Below, one piece after another: positions 43,033-51,988 of a stretch of 64,000 nt of DNA. The position numbers and the translations under genes are program-made. Numbering within the stretch: the stretch's first letter is position 1; each line of letters starts with the position of its first letter. The notes under the pieces are model-generated. The model made no database searches. It was not told the origin of the DNA and saw only the letters and a list, made by a program, of their open reading frames with translations. This DNA is from Canibacter zhoujuaniae (GTDB lineage Bacteria > Actinomycetota > Actinomycetes > Actinomycetales > Microbacteriaceae): positions 1-64,000 of the forward strand of contig NZ_JAAIJZ010000005.1 in assembly GCF_011752005.1 (NCBI RefSeq). The letters run 5' to 3'.

Positions 43033-43257
43033 GTGCACATTCTGCTTTCGATTCTGTTGATTATTAACGCAGTGTTTAACTGTGTTGTGTGGCCACCGTT
43101 TTTACGTCGGGTGAAGCAGGATCCGCGCGCTTTTGACACCGCTGGTCGCCCAACTCGGTTCTTTAAGGTGCACCTGGTGTTGATTGTTAGCGCTCTAACA
43201 CTAGCGGCGGCAAGCCTCGTGTGCGGCGTCATCGGGCTGTTGCAGGGAGCAAACTAA
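43033..43257 (+). CDS. SCO4848-family small membrane protein
   Basis: 74 residues with two helices ('LLSILLIINAVFNCVVWPPFLRRV' and 'FKVHLVLIVSALTLAAASLVCGVIGLL') and the middle 'DPRAFD..GRPTRFFKVH' typical of this actinobacterial family of unknown function. GTG start one base after sseB, and the stop overlaps tagD. Confidence 0.82.
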   Translation: MHILLSILLIINAVFNCVVWPPFLRRVKQDPRAFDTAGRPTRFFKVHLVLIVSALTLAAASLVCGVIGLLQGAN

Positions 43258-43649
43258 TGCGGCGCATTCTCACATACGGCACATTTGACCTACTGCACTG
43301 GGGGCATATTCGCCTCTTGAAGCGCGCACGGGCACAGGGCGATTATTTAATTGTCGCGCTGTCTACTGAAGAGTTCAATGCGGGCAAGGGTAAACGCACC
43401 TACCACGACTATGAGACGCGGAAAAAAATGCTTGAAGCGGTGCGTTACGTAGATTTAGTGATTCCTGAGGAGCGGTGGGATCAGAAAGTCTCCGACGTTA
43501 AGCGCTATGAGATTGACGCGGTTGTAATGGGGGCCGATTGGACCGGTGATGAGCGCTTCGAGATCCTCCGCGAGCACTGCGAGCTCATATTTCTAGAGCG
43601 CACAGAGGGCATTTCAACCACAAAGATTAAAGAGGAACTCGGGCGATAA
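43257..43649 (+). CDS. tagD: Glycerol-3-phosphate cytidylyltransferase
   Basis: 130 residues. Nucleotidyl transferase motif 'GTFDLLHWGHIRLLKRA' (HxGH) near residue 8 and 'ISTTKIKEEL' at the end. It makes CDP-glycerol for teichoic acid-like polymers. I start at ATG 43257, which overlaps the preceding stop (TAATG). Confidence 0.9.
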   Translation: MRRILTYGTFDLLHWGHIRLLKRARAQGDYLIVALSTEEFNAGKGKRTYHDYETRKKMLEAVRYVDLVIPEERWDQKVSDVKRYEIDAVVMGADWTGDERFEILREHCELIFLERTEGISTTKIKEELGR

Positions 43650-43664
43650 CCGGCCCGATGCAGG

Positions 43665-44438
43665 TTAGTTGGTGCCCGCCGCACCCGGCCAGTAGTAGGA
43701 GTCTGGGTATTTGCGGGATCCGAAAATTGCCTGCCCGACGCGCACGCAGTTTGCGCCCTCAGCTATTGCAAGCTCGTAATCACCCGACATGCCCATCGAA
43801 AGCAAACCCGACCCAATCAAGTCACCGTGGGTTAAGAGCGCACGATCCCGAATCTGACGCAGCAGTTCAAAGCATGTGCGCACGCGGTCACTATCGTCAC
43901 TGAATATCGCCAGGGTCATAAAGCCCTGCACTTTTAGGTTCGGGTAGTTTGGCAGGGTGTCTAAAAAGGCGTCAACATCTTGCGGGTCGAGACCAAATTT
44001 TGACTCTTCTGCGCTCGTGTTCACCTGCACATAAACCTCTAGGTCTCGCTCGACCATCTCCAGACGGCGCTGCAAGGCCTCTGCGAGACGCACCGAGTCG
44101 AGTGCCTGAAATTCAGCCGCAAACTCAGCGACGTCTTTTGCTTTGTTGCGCTGCAGATGACCGATGACCGCCCACTCCAGCTGGTCGTTCGTGGCCTCTC
44201 GCATGTTCTGCCACTTACGTTTCGCCTCTTGCACTTTGTTTTCTCCGAGGCGAGTAGCTCCGGCGGCAACGGCGTTAAACAGGCGCTCTTCCGGCACAGT
44301 TTTGCTCACCGGCAGCAGACGCACCTCATCGCGCGCACGCCCGGCAGCTTTGCAGGCGGCTGCGATCTTTTCTTCAACCACCGCGAGGTTGTGTTTAAAA
44401 TCTTCAACGGTCTCAGCCGCTGCATAGTTGATAGTCAT
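43665..44438 (-). CDS. YggS/PROSC-family pyridoxal phosphate homeostasis protein
   Basis: 257 residues. The PLP lysine lies in 'LLPVSKTVPEE' (near residue 46), with 'QLEWAVIGHLQRNKAKD', 'VYVQVNTSAEESKFG' and 'LSMGMSGDYELAIAEGANCVRVG'. A single-domain TIM barrel that buffers PLP. Lies 54 nt after the aldehyde dehydrogenase on the same strand. Confidence 0.92.
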   Translation of the reverse strand: MTINYAAAETVEDFKHNLAVVEEKIAAACKAAGRARDEVRLLPVSKTVPEERLFNAVAAGATRLGENKVQEAKRKWQNMREATNDQLEWAVIGHLQRNKAKDVAEFAAEFQALDSVRLAEALQRRLEMVERDLEVYVQVNTSAEESKFGLDPQDVDAFLDTLPNYPNLKVQGFMTLAIFSDDSDRVRTCFELLRQIRDRALLTHGDLIGSGLLSMGMSGDYELAIAEGANCVRVGQAIFGSRKYPDSYYWPGAAGTN

Positions 44439-44491
44439 TGTCTTAATTACTCCGGGTTGCTGTTACTGAAATGATTAGTTAGCGTCGTTTT

Positions 44492-45868
44492 TTAGTCTGC
44501 GATGAAAAAGAATCGCTTATTAGCAAACTCACCAATTCCCAATGGTCCCATCTCGCGCCCAAAGCCGGAGCGTTTTACTCCGCCAAATGGGAGCTCAGCG
44601 GCCTCGGCTGCAATTGTGTTCACGTGCGCCATTCCGCACTCTAACTGGCTGGCAACCTTGCGCGCACGCGCCTCATCGGTGGAGAACACCGAGCCTCCCA
44701 GGCCGAGCGCGCAGTCGTTGGCAACTTCCAGCGCCTCTGCATCGCTCGACACTTTATAAACGGTAGCAACCGGACCGAAAATCTCTTCCCGGTATGCTTT
44801 GCTGTCGCGGCTCACATTGGTTAGCACAGCGGGTGAGTAGTATGCGCCTGCGCCTTCAGAAAGCACCCCGCCAGCAACCAGAGTTGCTCCTTCAGAGACC
44901 GCCGCTCGCACCTGCTTATCAACGTTCTCAGCCGCCGCACGGCTAGACAGCGGCACAAACTCGCCATCACCAAGATTTAACGGATCACCCGGCTGCAAGC
45001 CGTCAGCCAAACGCTGCAGCTCAGCAACGAACTCATCATAGATTGTGTCCATCACAATGATGCGCTTGTTTGAGTTGCACACCTGCCCAGCATTGTAGGT
45101 GCGGAAATCCCACGCCTGCTTCGCCACCTCTGCGACACTGTCAGCATCGAGCACCACCATCGCATCTATGCCGCCGAGTTCGAGCACGCACTTTTTTAAG
45201 TGTTTGCCCGCTTGCGCGCCGATAATCGCACCCGCTCTCTCGGAGCCGGTGAGAGAAACTCCCTGCACGCGCGGATCTGCGATGATGTTAGCGATCTGCT
45301 CGTGTGTCGCAAAAATATTCTGATAACCGCCGACGGGCACGCCCGCCTGTTCAAAAATCTCCTGCACTAAAAGGGCCGATCCCGCGCACACTTCTGCGTG
45401 TTTTAGCAGAATCGTGTTGCCGAGCAGCAGGTTTGGCGCGGCAAAACGCGCGACCTGATAATAGGGGAAGTTCCACGGCATAACGCCAAGCAGCACACCG
45501 AGCGGAAGATGCTCAATGTAGGCTTTGCCCGGCACTGTGCTCGGAATTTCATAGTCGGTGATCAAGCCGGGGCCGTACACACCGTAGTAGTCAATAATGC
45601 TGGCGGCAAACTCGACCTCTTCGCGCGACTCCTGCAGCTCTTTTCCCATTTCGATAGAGATAGCGCGCGCGAGCTCTTCACCACGCTCTGTAAAAATCTC
45701 TGCGACACGACGCACAACCTTTGCACGCTCTTGCACACTCTTTGTGCGCCATTCCCGATAAACAGCGTCGGCGCTGGTGATAGCCTCTGCCGCCTGCGCG
45801 TCAGTTAGCGCATCGAAAGTTTTAAGAATCTCGCCGGTTGCCGGGTTTTGTGTGCGGTATTGAGACAT
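44492..45868 (-). CDS. NAD(P)-dependent succinate-semialdehyde dehydrogenase-type enzyme
   Basis: 458 residues. The catalytic Cys is in 'NAGQVCNSNKR', the Glu in 'LELGGIDAMV', and 'EEIFGPVATVY' follows. The short form starting 'MSQYRTQNPATGE' matches GabD/Sad-like actinobacterial enzymes. I choose ATG 45868 because AAGGA is 9 nt upstream; the earlier ATG abuts it. The exact substrate is not certain. 'GGIDAM' replaces the usual GGKxP. Confidence 0.85.
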   Translation of the reverse strand: MSQYRTQNPATGEILKTFDALTDAQAAEAITSADAVYREWRTKSVQERAKVVRRVAEIFTERGEELARAISIEMGKELQESREEVEFAASIIDYYGVYGPGLITDYEIPSTVPGKAYIEHLPLGVLLGVMPWNFPYYQVARFAAPNLLLGNTILLKHAEVCAGSALLVQEIFEQAGVPVGGYQNIFATHEQIANIIADPRVQGVSLTGSERAGAIIGAQAGKHLKKCVLELGGIDAMVVLDADSVAEVAKQAWDFRTYNAGQVCNSNKRIIVMDTIYDEFVAELQRLADGLQPGDPLNLGDGEFVPLSSRAAAENVDKQVRAAVSEGATLVAGGVLSEGAGAYYSPAVLTNVSRDSKAYREEIFGPVATVYKVSSDAEALEVANDCALGLGGSVFSTDEARARKVASQLECGMAHVNTIAAEAAELPFGGVKRSGFGREMGPLGIGEFANKRFFFIAD

Positions 45869-46017
45869 CTTTATCATTCCTTAAAATAGGGTTGACGCCA
45901 CTGAATTTACCGGGTTAACCGCGCCCGGTAAGCGTCTCTAGCTGCTAGCTAAGTTACCACCCGGATATATGAGTTTCCATCAGCCTTAGCCCGCCATCGC
46001 AGAAACCAGCATAAAAT

Positions 46018-46047
46018 TTGCAACCGCTTGCCGCCACCTGGTAAAAT
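46018..46047 (+). promoter_or_regulatory. tRNA-Leu promoter
   Basis: TTGCAA (46018-46023), an 18-bp spacer, and TAAAAT (46042-46047), 31 nt upstream of the tRNA. Same geometry as the tRNA-Tyr promoter. Confidence 0.7.
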
Positions 46048-46078
46048 TCGATAGTTGTCTCCATTGAGGGTGGCAAAC

Positions 46079-46162
<84 letters not shown>

Positions 46163-46219
46163 CAGATGTTGTGATGGTTTGCTCAGGGTTTGCGCCCGGG
46201 TCAGACTAGGCTATTTTGC

Positions 46220-47443
46220 ATGGTAAAGGCAAAGACTAAACCGATCGCTGAGCAGCATATCGCCGTGTTTGGCACGGCTCGCAGCGGTAAAACCACTCTG
46301 CTGTCGGCGTTCTACGGGATTACGCAGGAGGCGGGATACCTCCGAGATAAGCCATACACAGTTGTGCCAAGCAATCACGGCGAGGCGGCAGAGCTTAAGC
46401 GCAACTACACAAAGGTGCGCGACAGTGGCGCATTCCCAGAGGTCACCGACAGGCTTGGCGCACACGAACATCGCTTTTCGGTATTTTTACGCAACGACAT
46501 CACCACGGGTCTTTTCGGCCGCACAAGAGAAATCACCCCCACTAAAAACTCCAAGCCGTTTGCAGCAATGCAGCTGGTGTGGCACGACTATCCGGGTGAG
46601 TGGTTAGAAGAACTACCCACCGACGAGGCGGAGCGCGCAAAGCGCATCAGCACGCTAAAAACGATGCTCACCGCACAGGTTGCGCTGCTGCTCATAGACG
46701 GTCAAAAGCTGGCGGATCACACAGGTAACGAGGGTTCGTATCTGCGCGAGGCGCTCAGCACCTACAACCGAGCCCTGGTGGACGCACGCGACGATATTCT
46801 CGAAAATGGGAAACAGCTGCTTAAGTTTCCACGCATTTGGGTTATCGGTCTAAGCAAGGCAGACCTTTTGCCGGATGTCACTGCTGCGCAGCTTCGTAAA
46901 CTGATCTTGCGCCACGCGAGCGATGAGATTGCCGCCCTGCATGAAACGATCAAGACATATGCAAAGGTCGATAAGGCGCTCTCTGTTGGTGAAGACTACC
47001 TACTGCTTTCAACCCACCCAGACACGCTGCAGCAGATAACGACCGACAGTCATAAAGGGCGCGGCAGATCCAATCTCCCGAACGGCTTAGAAATTCTGTT
47101 GCCGTTAGCGGCGGTGCTCCCGTTTGAACGGCACATGAAATGGGCGAAACGTCTGGCTCTTCCGGCACCGCTAACAAGCATGCTCGTGCAAGGCGCAAGC
47201 TTTGCTGCTCTGGCTTTGTTCAGCGGCAAAATTAAGGTGCTGCCCGCTCCGCTGCGGTGGGCTTTCTCACTGCTCGGATCGGCTGGCGTTGAGCGCGGGA
47301 TTCGCTATGCCGGAGACCGCCTGAAAGAAACCACCGAGGGCTCTAAACAGCGTTCAAAGGTTTTGGAGCTCGCGCTCGATAATTTCCAGCGTGAGATTGA
47401 AAAGGCGGAGGCCAACGGCGTCCTGTTGCACAGCAAAATTTAA
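46220..47443 (+). CDS. TRAFAC-type P-loop GTPase of unknown function
   Basis: 407 residues. The P-loop is 'FGTARSGKTTLLSAFYG' (near residue 17), a G3-like 'HDYPGEW', and a G4-like 'GLSKADLLP'. Two hydrophobic stretches near residues 310-350 may touch the membrane. The start is placed at ATG 46220. It stands alone after tRNA-Leu and overlaps the convergent permease by 4 nt. No named family fits; a role in membrane remodelling or defence is possible but unproven. Confidence 0.7.
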   Translation: MVKAKTKPIAEQHIAVFGTARSGKTTLLSAFYGITQEAGYLRDKPYTVVPSNHGEAAELKRNYTKVRDSGAFPEVTDRLGAHEHRFSVFLRNDITTGLFGRTREITPTKNSKPFAAMQLVWHDYPGEWLEELPTDEAERAKRISTLKTMLTAQVALLLIDGQKLADHTGNEGSYLREALSTYNRALVDARDDILENGKQLLKFPRIWVIGLSKADLLPDVTAAQLRKLILRHASDEIAALHETIKTYAKVDKALSVGEDYLLLSTHPDTLQQITTDSHKGRGRSNLPNGLEILLPLAAVLPFERHMKWAKRLALPAPLTSMLVQGASFAALALFSGKIKVLPAPLRWAFSLLGSAGVERGIRYAGDRLKETTEGSKQRSKVLELALDNFQREIEKAEANGVLLHSKI

Positions 47444-48774
47444 GACGCGCGCCCGGCAACCTGCAGCTCAGGCGGCTGTTTCGTAAAACCACGGGTTGTG
47501 GCAGCTAAAATCACCGCACCCACTAACAACCAGACGCTGCCGAGTATCAGCGCATTGCTGTCGAGCTGCAGCATTAAATAAATAATTACAAGAAAACCAA
47601 TCGCTGGGAAAACAATATAGAGCAGCGGATTTAGTCGCTGGTCCTTACGATTTTTAGCCCAGTAAACAATGACCGACAGGTTTACCATCGCAAAGGCGGT
47701 AAAGGCACCAAAATTAATAAACGATGTCGAAGTGGCAACGTCCATAAAGATCGCAATCAACCCCACAGCCGCAATTGCGGCAATGCTGAAAACAGGGGTT
47801 CTGGTTTTCTCGCTTAGGATCCCAAAAAATTTTCCAGGTATCGCACCGTCCCGCCCCATCGCAAACAGCAGGCGGCTGCCCGCAGCCTGCGCCGCAAGCC
47901 CTGAGGTGAACTGTGCAATAACCAGGGCGGCAACAAACACCGCACTGAAGAATGCCCCGCCGATCCGCTCTGCAATTTCGAAACCTGCTGCGTCTTGATT
48001 TTCAAAAATTCCGCCCGGGTGCACAAGCTGCACAGCGTATGAGACCACGACGAAAATTCCGCCGCCAATCAGCGCTACAAGCATAATTGCGCGCGGCACA
48101 GTTTGGCGCGGATTCACAGTTTCTTCAGTCAGAGTTGTGACCGCATCAAACCCAAGAAATGCGTACGCTGCAACCGCCGCCCCAGCTGCGATCGCGCCGA
48201 TACTTGCCCCCGAACCGGTGAACGGTGCGAGTGAGAAAACACCGGCTGCGCCCTTCTCACTCACAACAGCAGCGAGTGAGAAGGCCACAAACAGCACTAT
48301 TACGAGTGTCTGGAAGCTCATCAGCACCAAATTAATTTTGTCGGCAACTTTGAGCCCAATAATATTTAGGGTCGTAGTTAGGATAATGAAGGCCAAGATC
48401 CAAACCCAAATTGGCACAGCGGGAAATTGCGCCTGCAGATATGAACCGCCGATAAGCCAAATAACCATCGGCAGGAAGAGATAATCAAGCAGGGTCACCC
48501 AACCAACCAGGAACCCTACCCGACCGTCAATCGTGCGCCGCACATAACTGTATGCACTGCCCGATACCGGATAGGCAGCCGCCATGCGCCCATAACTTGC
48601 GGCGGTGAAGAGCATTGCCCCCAGCGCAAGTAAATATGCGCTAGCGCTGGCGCCTGCGGATGTCGAGGCGATAACACCGAAAATACCAATAACGATCAAG
48701 GGTGTTAGATATGCCAGCCCGAAAAGAACGAGTGAGCGCAGATTTAGGGTTCGTTCGAGGGTTGTGTTAGTCAA
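47440..48774 (-). CDS. APC-family amino acid/amine permease
   Basis: 444 residues with twelve predicted helices. It has the APC opening 'LVLFGLAYLTPLIVIGIFGVIAS' and 'SAYSYVRRTI', 'FLGFDAVTTLTEETVNPRQTVPRAIM'. It lies 29 nt downstream of the carbon-nitrogen hydrolase, so it may import that enzyme's substrate. Confidence 0.9.
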   Translation of the reverse strand: MTNTTLERTLNLRSLVLFGLAYLTPLIVIGIFGVIASTSAGASASAYLLALGAMLFTAASYGRMAAAYPVSGSAYSYVRRTIDGRVGFLVGWVTLLDYLFLPMVIWLIGGSYLQAQFPAVPIWVWILAFIILTTTLNIIGLKVADKINLVLMSFQTLVIVLFVAFSLAAVVSEKGAAGVFSLAPFTGSGASIGAIAAGAAVAAYAFLGFDAVTTLTEETVNPRQTVPRAIMLVALIGGGIFVVVSYAVQLVHPGGIFENQDAAGFEIAERIGGAFFSAVFVAALVIAQFTSGLAAQAAGSRLLFAMGRDGAIPGKFFGILSEKTRTPVFSIAAIAAVGLIAIFMDVATSTSFINFGAFTAFAMVNLSVIVYWAKNRKDQRLNPLLYIVFPAIGFLVIIYLMLQLDSNALILGSVWLLVGAVILAATTRGFTKQPPELQVAGRAS

Positions 48775-48803
48775 GATTGCTCCGTTGCACTGTGTGTTGA
48801 TGG

Positions 48804-49682
48804 TTATTTTTCGTGGTGTTTTTTGGGCTGCCAGTGTGCCGGTCTAATTGCGCCACCGTACATTGGCAGTGGAATCTCAGGGTCAGCTGCGTGAAAATGC
48901 GACCAGGGGCGGGTTGCTCCCGCAGTGCCGAGGCGGCGCACACGCCGGTTGATTTCCGTATCAACTGCAACCACGAGGGTCTCTTGATCCGTCCCTGCTT
49001 GGGCGAGCACCTCTCCCTCAGGGCCAACCGCGATACTTTTCCCCTGCCCGATTGGGCCGGCGCAGTTGATGCTTAGAAAATAAACCTGGTTTGCGATAGC
49101 GTTTGCGCGCGCCAGCACTAACTCCTGTTCGCGATCTGGTGTAGTGGTTTTTACGACGTTTAAAATCACATCGGATCCCAACCAAGCAAGCTGTCTGGTG
49201 TGCTCAGGGAACCAGCTGTCGTAACAGTTTGAGAGACCGAACTCGATGCGCTCCGCGTTAAAGGTGACAAATTCTGTGCCATAGTCGTGGGGCTCATCGG
49301 GCCGCCAGGGAAACATTTTGCGATAGTGGGTAACCAGATTTCCTTGCGGATCAAACACCAACTCGGTGTTGTAATACTTGCCACCTGCAGTAATTTCGCC
49401 GATGCTGCCCGGCACAAGCCAGATTTTATGCTGCTGCGCGACCGCTCCGATCTCACGTATAAAGTCGCTCTTTAAACTCACGGCGAGGCTCCGCAGTGCG
49501 CTATCTCGCTGCGCTTCTGGCAGAGCATGTGCGTCATGCAAGTGCATTTCCGGGTAGACCAGCAGGTTGATTTGCGGGTGCGCTGCCAGCGTCGCAGCAA
49601 CGTCTGCGGCAAACTCAGGCAGTCCACTCCCAAACGGCAACGGGTGGCGTTGCGCCAATCCAATGGTTAGTTTGCCAGTCAT
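48804..49682 (-). CDS. Carbon-nitrogen hydrolase (nitrilase superfamily)
   Basis: 292 residues. The catalytic triad is visible: Glu in 'LVYPEMHLHD', Lys in 'HYRKMFPW', Cys in 'GLSNCYDSWFPE'. The family hydrolyses amides, nitriles or N-carbamoyl compounds. It is first in an operon with the APC permease and divergent from a GntR regulator, suggesting an inducible nitrogen-compound catabolic unit. Confidence 0.9.
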   Translation of the reverse strand: MTGKLTIGLAQRHPLPFGSGLPEFAADVAATLAAHPQINLLVYPEMHLHDAHALPEAQRDSALRSLAVSLKSDFIREIGAVAQQHKIWLVPGSIGEITAGGKYYNTELVFDPQGNLVTHYRKMFPWRPDEPHDYGTEFVTFNAERIEFGLSNCYDSWFPEHTRQLAWLGSDVILNVVKTTTPDREQELVLARANAIANQVYFLSINCAGPIGQGKSIAVGPEGEVLAQAGTDQETLVVAVDTEINRRVRRLGTAGATRPWSHFHAADPEIPLPMYGGAIRPAHWQPKKHHEK

Positions 49683-49732
49683 AGCGGCCCCCTTGTCGCT
49701 GTGTTCGCGCCTCAGTACTCTTAAGTGATCAA

Positions 49733-49742
49733 TATGATCATA
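49733..49742. promoter_or_regulatory. Palindrome in the GntR/nitrilase divergent gap
   Basis: TATGATCATA is a perfect 10-bp palindrome, with a second TGATCA at 49726-49731. It lies between the divergent starts and is a reasonable GntR-family operator candidate. Confidence 0.45.
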
Positions 49743-49778
49743 AATGAGTATATGTGATATCCCGCTAAACTCAACAGC

Positions 49779-50525
49779 ATGACTGAAGCTCTAGGGGCGG
49801 TGCACTTCAAGCAAGCTCTCCCTGCGGTACTCGAGTTAGCGCCCGGCGCAGCGCACAGAAGTCGGCTGTCTGCCGTTGAAACGGTGCGCGCCAGAATTAT
49901 TCTCGCAATCGAGCACGGTCTGCTGCAGCCAGGAAACAAGCTACCCGCACTTGAAGAGATCGCGCAGGGGCTAGAGGTCAGCATTATTACCGCCAGACGG
50001 GGTTTAGAGTCGCTCGTCACTGACGGCTACCTGCTGCGCAAACGCGGCAGAGGGGGCGGCACATTTGTCGCCGATCCTCCCCCAAGCGCAAAAGACACAG
50101 CGGTAGCGGCCTTCCGTGCTGATAATGCCGCGATCAACTCCCTAATAGATCAGCGCAGCCTCATGGAATCTGCCATTGTGCACGCCGCCGCTTTAAACGC
50201 AACTCCGGCAGACTGCGAGCTGCTCGAAAAATTCATTGCCGATTCAGCGGCCGCACCCGGATGGATCGAGCACGCAAAACCCGATATGGCCTTCCATCGG
50301 CACATCGCAAAAATTAGCGGCCTACCCGAGACTGACACATATCTAGCCGTCTATACGGCGCTGCACAATTACTTTGTTCCCTACCCGCAAGAGCAGCTCG
50401 AACACGGACTCGATGAACACCGGCAAATAGTTGCTGCACTTAAAAAACACGACCCTGTTGCAGCGGTCGCAGTGGCCCGCAAGCACATTGACGCGCTGCG
50501 TCACGAAATGTTCATTGCGCTCTAA
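49779..50525 (+). CDS. FadR/GntR-family transcriptional regulator
   Basis: 248 residues. Winged helix at about residues 30-105 ('LPALEEIAQGLEVSIITARRGLESLVTDGYLLRKRGRGGGTFV'), then a helical FCD domain ('MAFHRHIAKISGL', 'HRQIVAALKKHDPVAAVAVARKHID'). Divergent from the nitrilase-permease operon and the likely repressor of it. Confidence 0.88.
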   Translation: MTEALGAVHFKQALPAVLELAPGAAHRSRLSAVETVRARIILAIEHGLLQPGNKLPALEEIAQGLEVSIITARRGLESLVTDGYLLRKRGRGGGTFVADPPPSAKDTAVAAFRADNAAINSLIDQRSLMESAIVHAAALNATPADCELLEKFIADSAAAPGWIEHAKPDMAFHRHIAKISGLPETDTYLAVYTALHNYFVPYPQEQLEHGLDEHRQIVAALKKHDPVAAVAVARKHIDALRHEMFIAL

Positions 50526-50676
50526 CGACAACAGATTCTCACAGCAGCACCTAAGCCGCAAGGTTACAAGTTGACTACAGAACACCAGAAATAGGCGAAA
50601 AAACAGCTCTTCGGATCGGTATTTCCAGCCAAAGAAGGTAGCATCGAAAGTTGATCCATGCTTTTAAGGAGGCGAG

Positions 50677-51411
50677 ATGGGACTGTTAGACGGCATTGAG
50701 CGAGGTCTTGAGCGTGCCGTAAACGGTGCTTTTGCCCGCACATTCCGCGCCAGTGTGCAGCCCGTTGAGCTCGCAGCTGCGCTGAAACGTGAGCTTGATG
50801 TAAAAGCGGTTGCAGTAGACCGCGACCGCGTCCTCGCACCCAACATTTTCACCTTCGAATTAGCGACGGCAGATCTCGCACACCTCGAACAGATCGGCCA
50901 AACACTCGACGACGAGCTGCGTCGCGTGGTCACCAATCACGCATCTGAGCAGGGCTACCAGTTAATAGGGCCGGCGGTTATTGAGCTGCGTGCCGATGAG
51001 CACACCCCCACAGGCACTTTTGAACTAAAGTCGCACAAACCGAGCAATAGCGTCAGCTGGGCGGCAACCCTAGACCTTGAGGGGCAGCGTCACCCGCTCA
51101 AGCTCGGCACAACAATTATCGGCCGCGGTTCTGCCGCCGATATCAAGATCAGTGACAGCGCCGCCAGCCGCCAACACCTCCAAATAGATTGGGACGGCAA
51201 ACGGGCAATCGCTCGAGACCTTGGTTCAACCAACGGGTCGAAAATCGAGGGGCAGCGTTTTCAAGAAGTGCAACTGCACCCCGATTCTGTCGTCTACATC
51301 GGCCAGACCCCTCTAACATTCCGGTTCACCCCAACCGCCGATCCCGCAGTCGGGTCGCACAAACCGACCCCTACTCGATCCGCCAACAGCTCTTTCTGGG
51401 AGGGCGCATGA
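50677..51411 (+). CDS. fhaA: FHA-domain protein FhaA (DUF3662)
   Basis: 244 residues. DUF3662 at about residues 1-115 ('MGLLDGIERGLERAVNGAFARTF'), then an FHA domain at about 150-225 ('IIGRGSAADIKISDSAASRQHLQI', 'DLGSTNGSKIEG'). FhaA reads Ser/Thr kinase phosphorylation in cell-wall synthesis. A strong AAGGAGG precedes the ATG. First gene of the kinase-division operon. Confidence 0.93.
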   Translation: MGLLDGIERGLERAVNGAFARTFRASVQPVELAAALKRELDVKAVAVDRDRVLAPNIFTFELATADLAHLEQIGQTLDDELRRVVTNHASEQGYQLIGPAVIELRADEHTPTGTFELKSHKPSNSVSWAATLDLEGQRHPLKLGTTIIGRGSAADIKISDSAASRQHLQIDWDGKRAIARDLGSTNGSKIEGQRFQEVQLHPDSVVYIGQTPLTFRFTPTADPAVGSHKPTPTRSANSSFWEGA

Positions 51412-51983
51412 GTGAGCTTACTTTCATAATCATTCGCATCGCATTCTTAATCGTGCTGTGGCTCTTCGTTTTCGGCACAATCTACGCGCTGCGCAGCGAT
51501 CTGTTTGGTGCGCCCGTGCGGCGCGTGCGTGACGACAGCGCAGCCGCAGTCCTCAAAGCGCCAAGTCTGGCACCAGCGGGAGCCTCCGCGCCACAGCCCG
51601 CCCCGCAGCGTAGCGCCACATCTGGCGGTGCCAGCGCGGGTGTCACGCAGTCGAACAGTGACGACGAGCTTCCGTCAGCGGGCACAACCGGGCCGGCTCG
51701 CCGTCTTGTGATCACCTCAGGTGTGGCTAGCGGCACCGAGATAACTCTCGACGAAGAGATCGTGACCATCGGCCGATCCGCAGATTCAACCCTCGTAATC
51801 GTCGATGAATACACCTCAACCCACCACGCAAAGCTAGAGCGCCTCAGCAACGGCTGGCGCCTAGTCGATCTCGACTCAACAAACGGGACAAAGGTTGACG
51901 GCACCCGCATCACCGGCGCGGTAGACCTTAAGACTTTCACTCCGGTAACTATCGGGGCTACTTCATTCGAGTTGAGGCCGTAA
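51408..51983 (+). CDS. fhaB: Membrane-anchored FHA protein FhaB
   Basis: 191 residues. An N-terminal helix ('FIIIRIAFLIVLWLFVFGTIYALR'), a low-complexity linker, and a C-terminal FHA domain ('TIGRSADSTLVIVDEYTSTHHAKL', 'DLDSTNGTKVDG'). The ATG at 51408 overlaps the fhaA stop (ATGA). Partner of the kinases and phosphatase. Confidence 0.92.
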   Translation: MSELTFIIIRIAFLIVLWLFVFGTIYALRSDLFGAPVRRVRDDSAAAVLKAPSLAPAGASAPQPAPQRSATSGGASAGVTQSNSDDELPSAGTTGPARRLVITSGVASGTEITLDEEIVTIGRSADSTLVIVDEYTSTHHAKLERLSNGWRLVDLDSTNGTKVDGTRITGAVDLKTFTPVTIGATSFELRP

Positions 51984-51988
51984 CCAAC

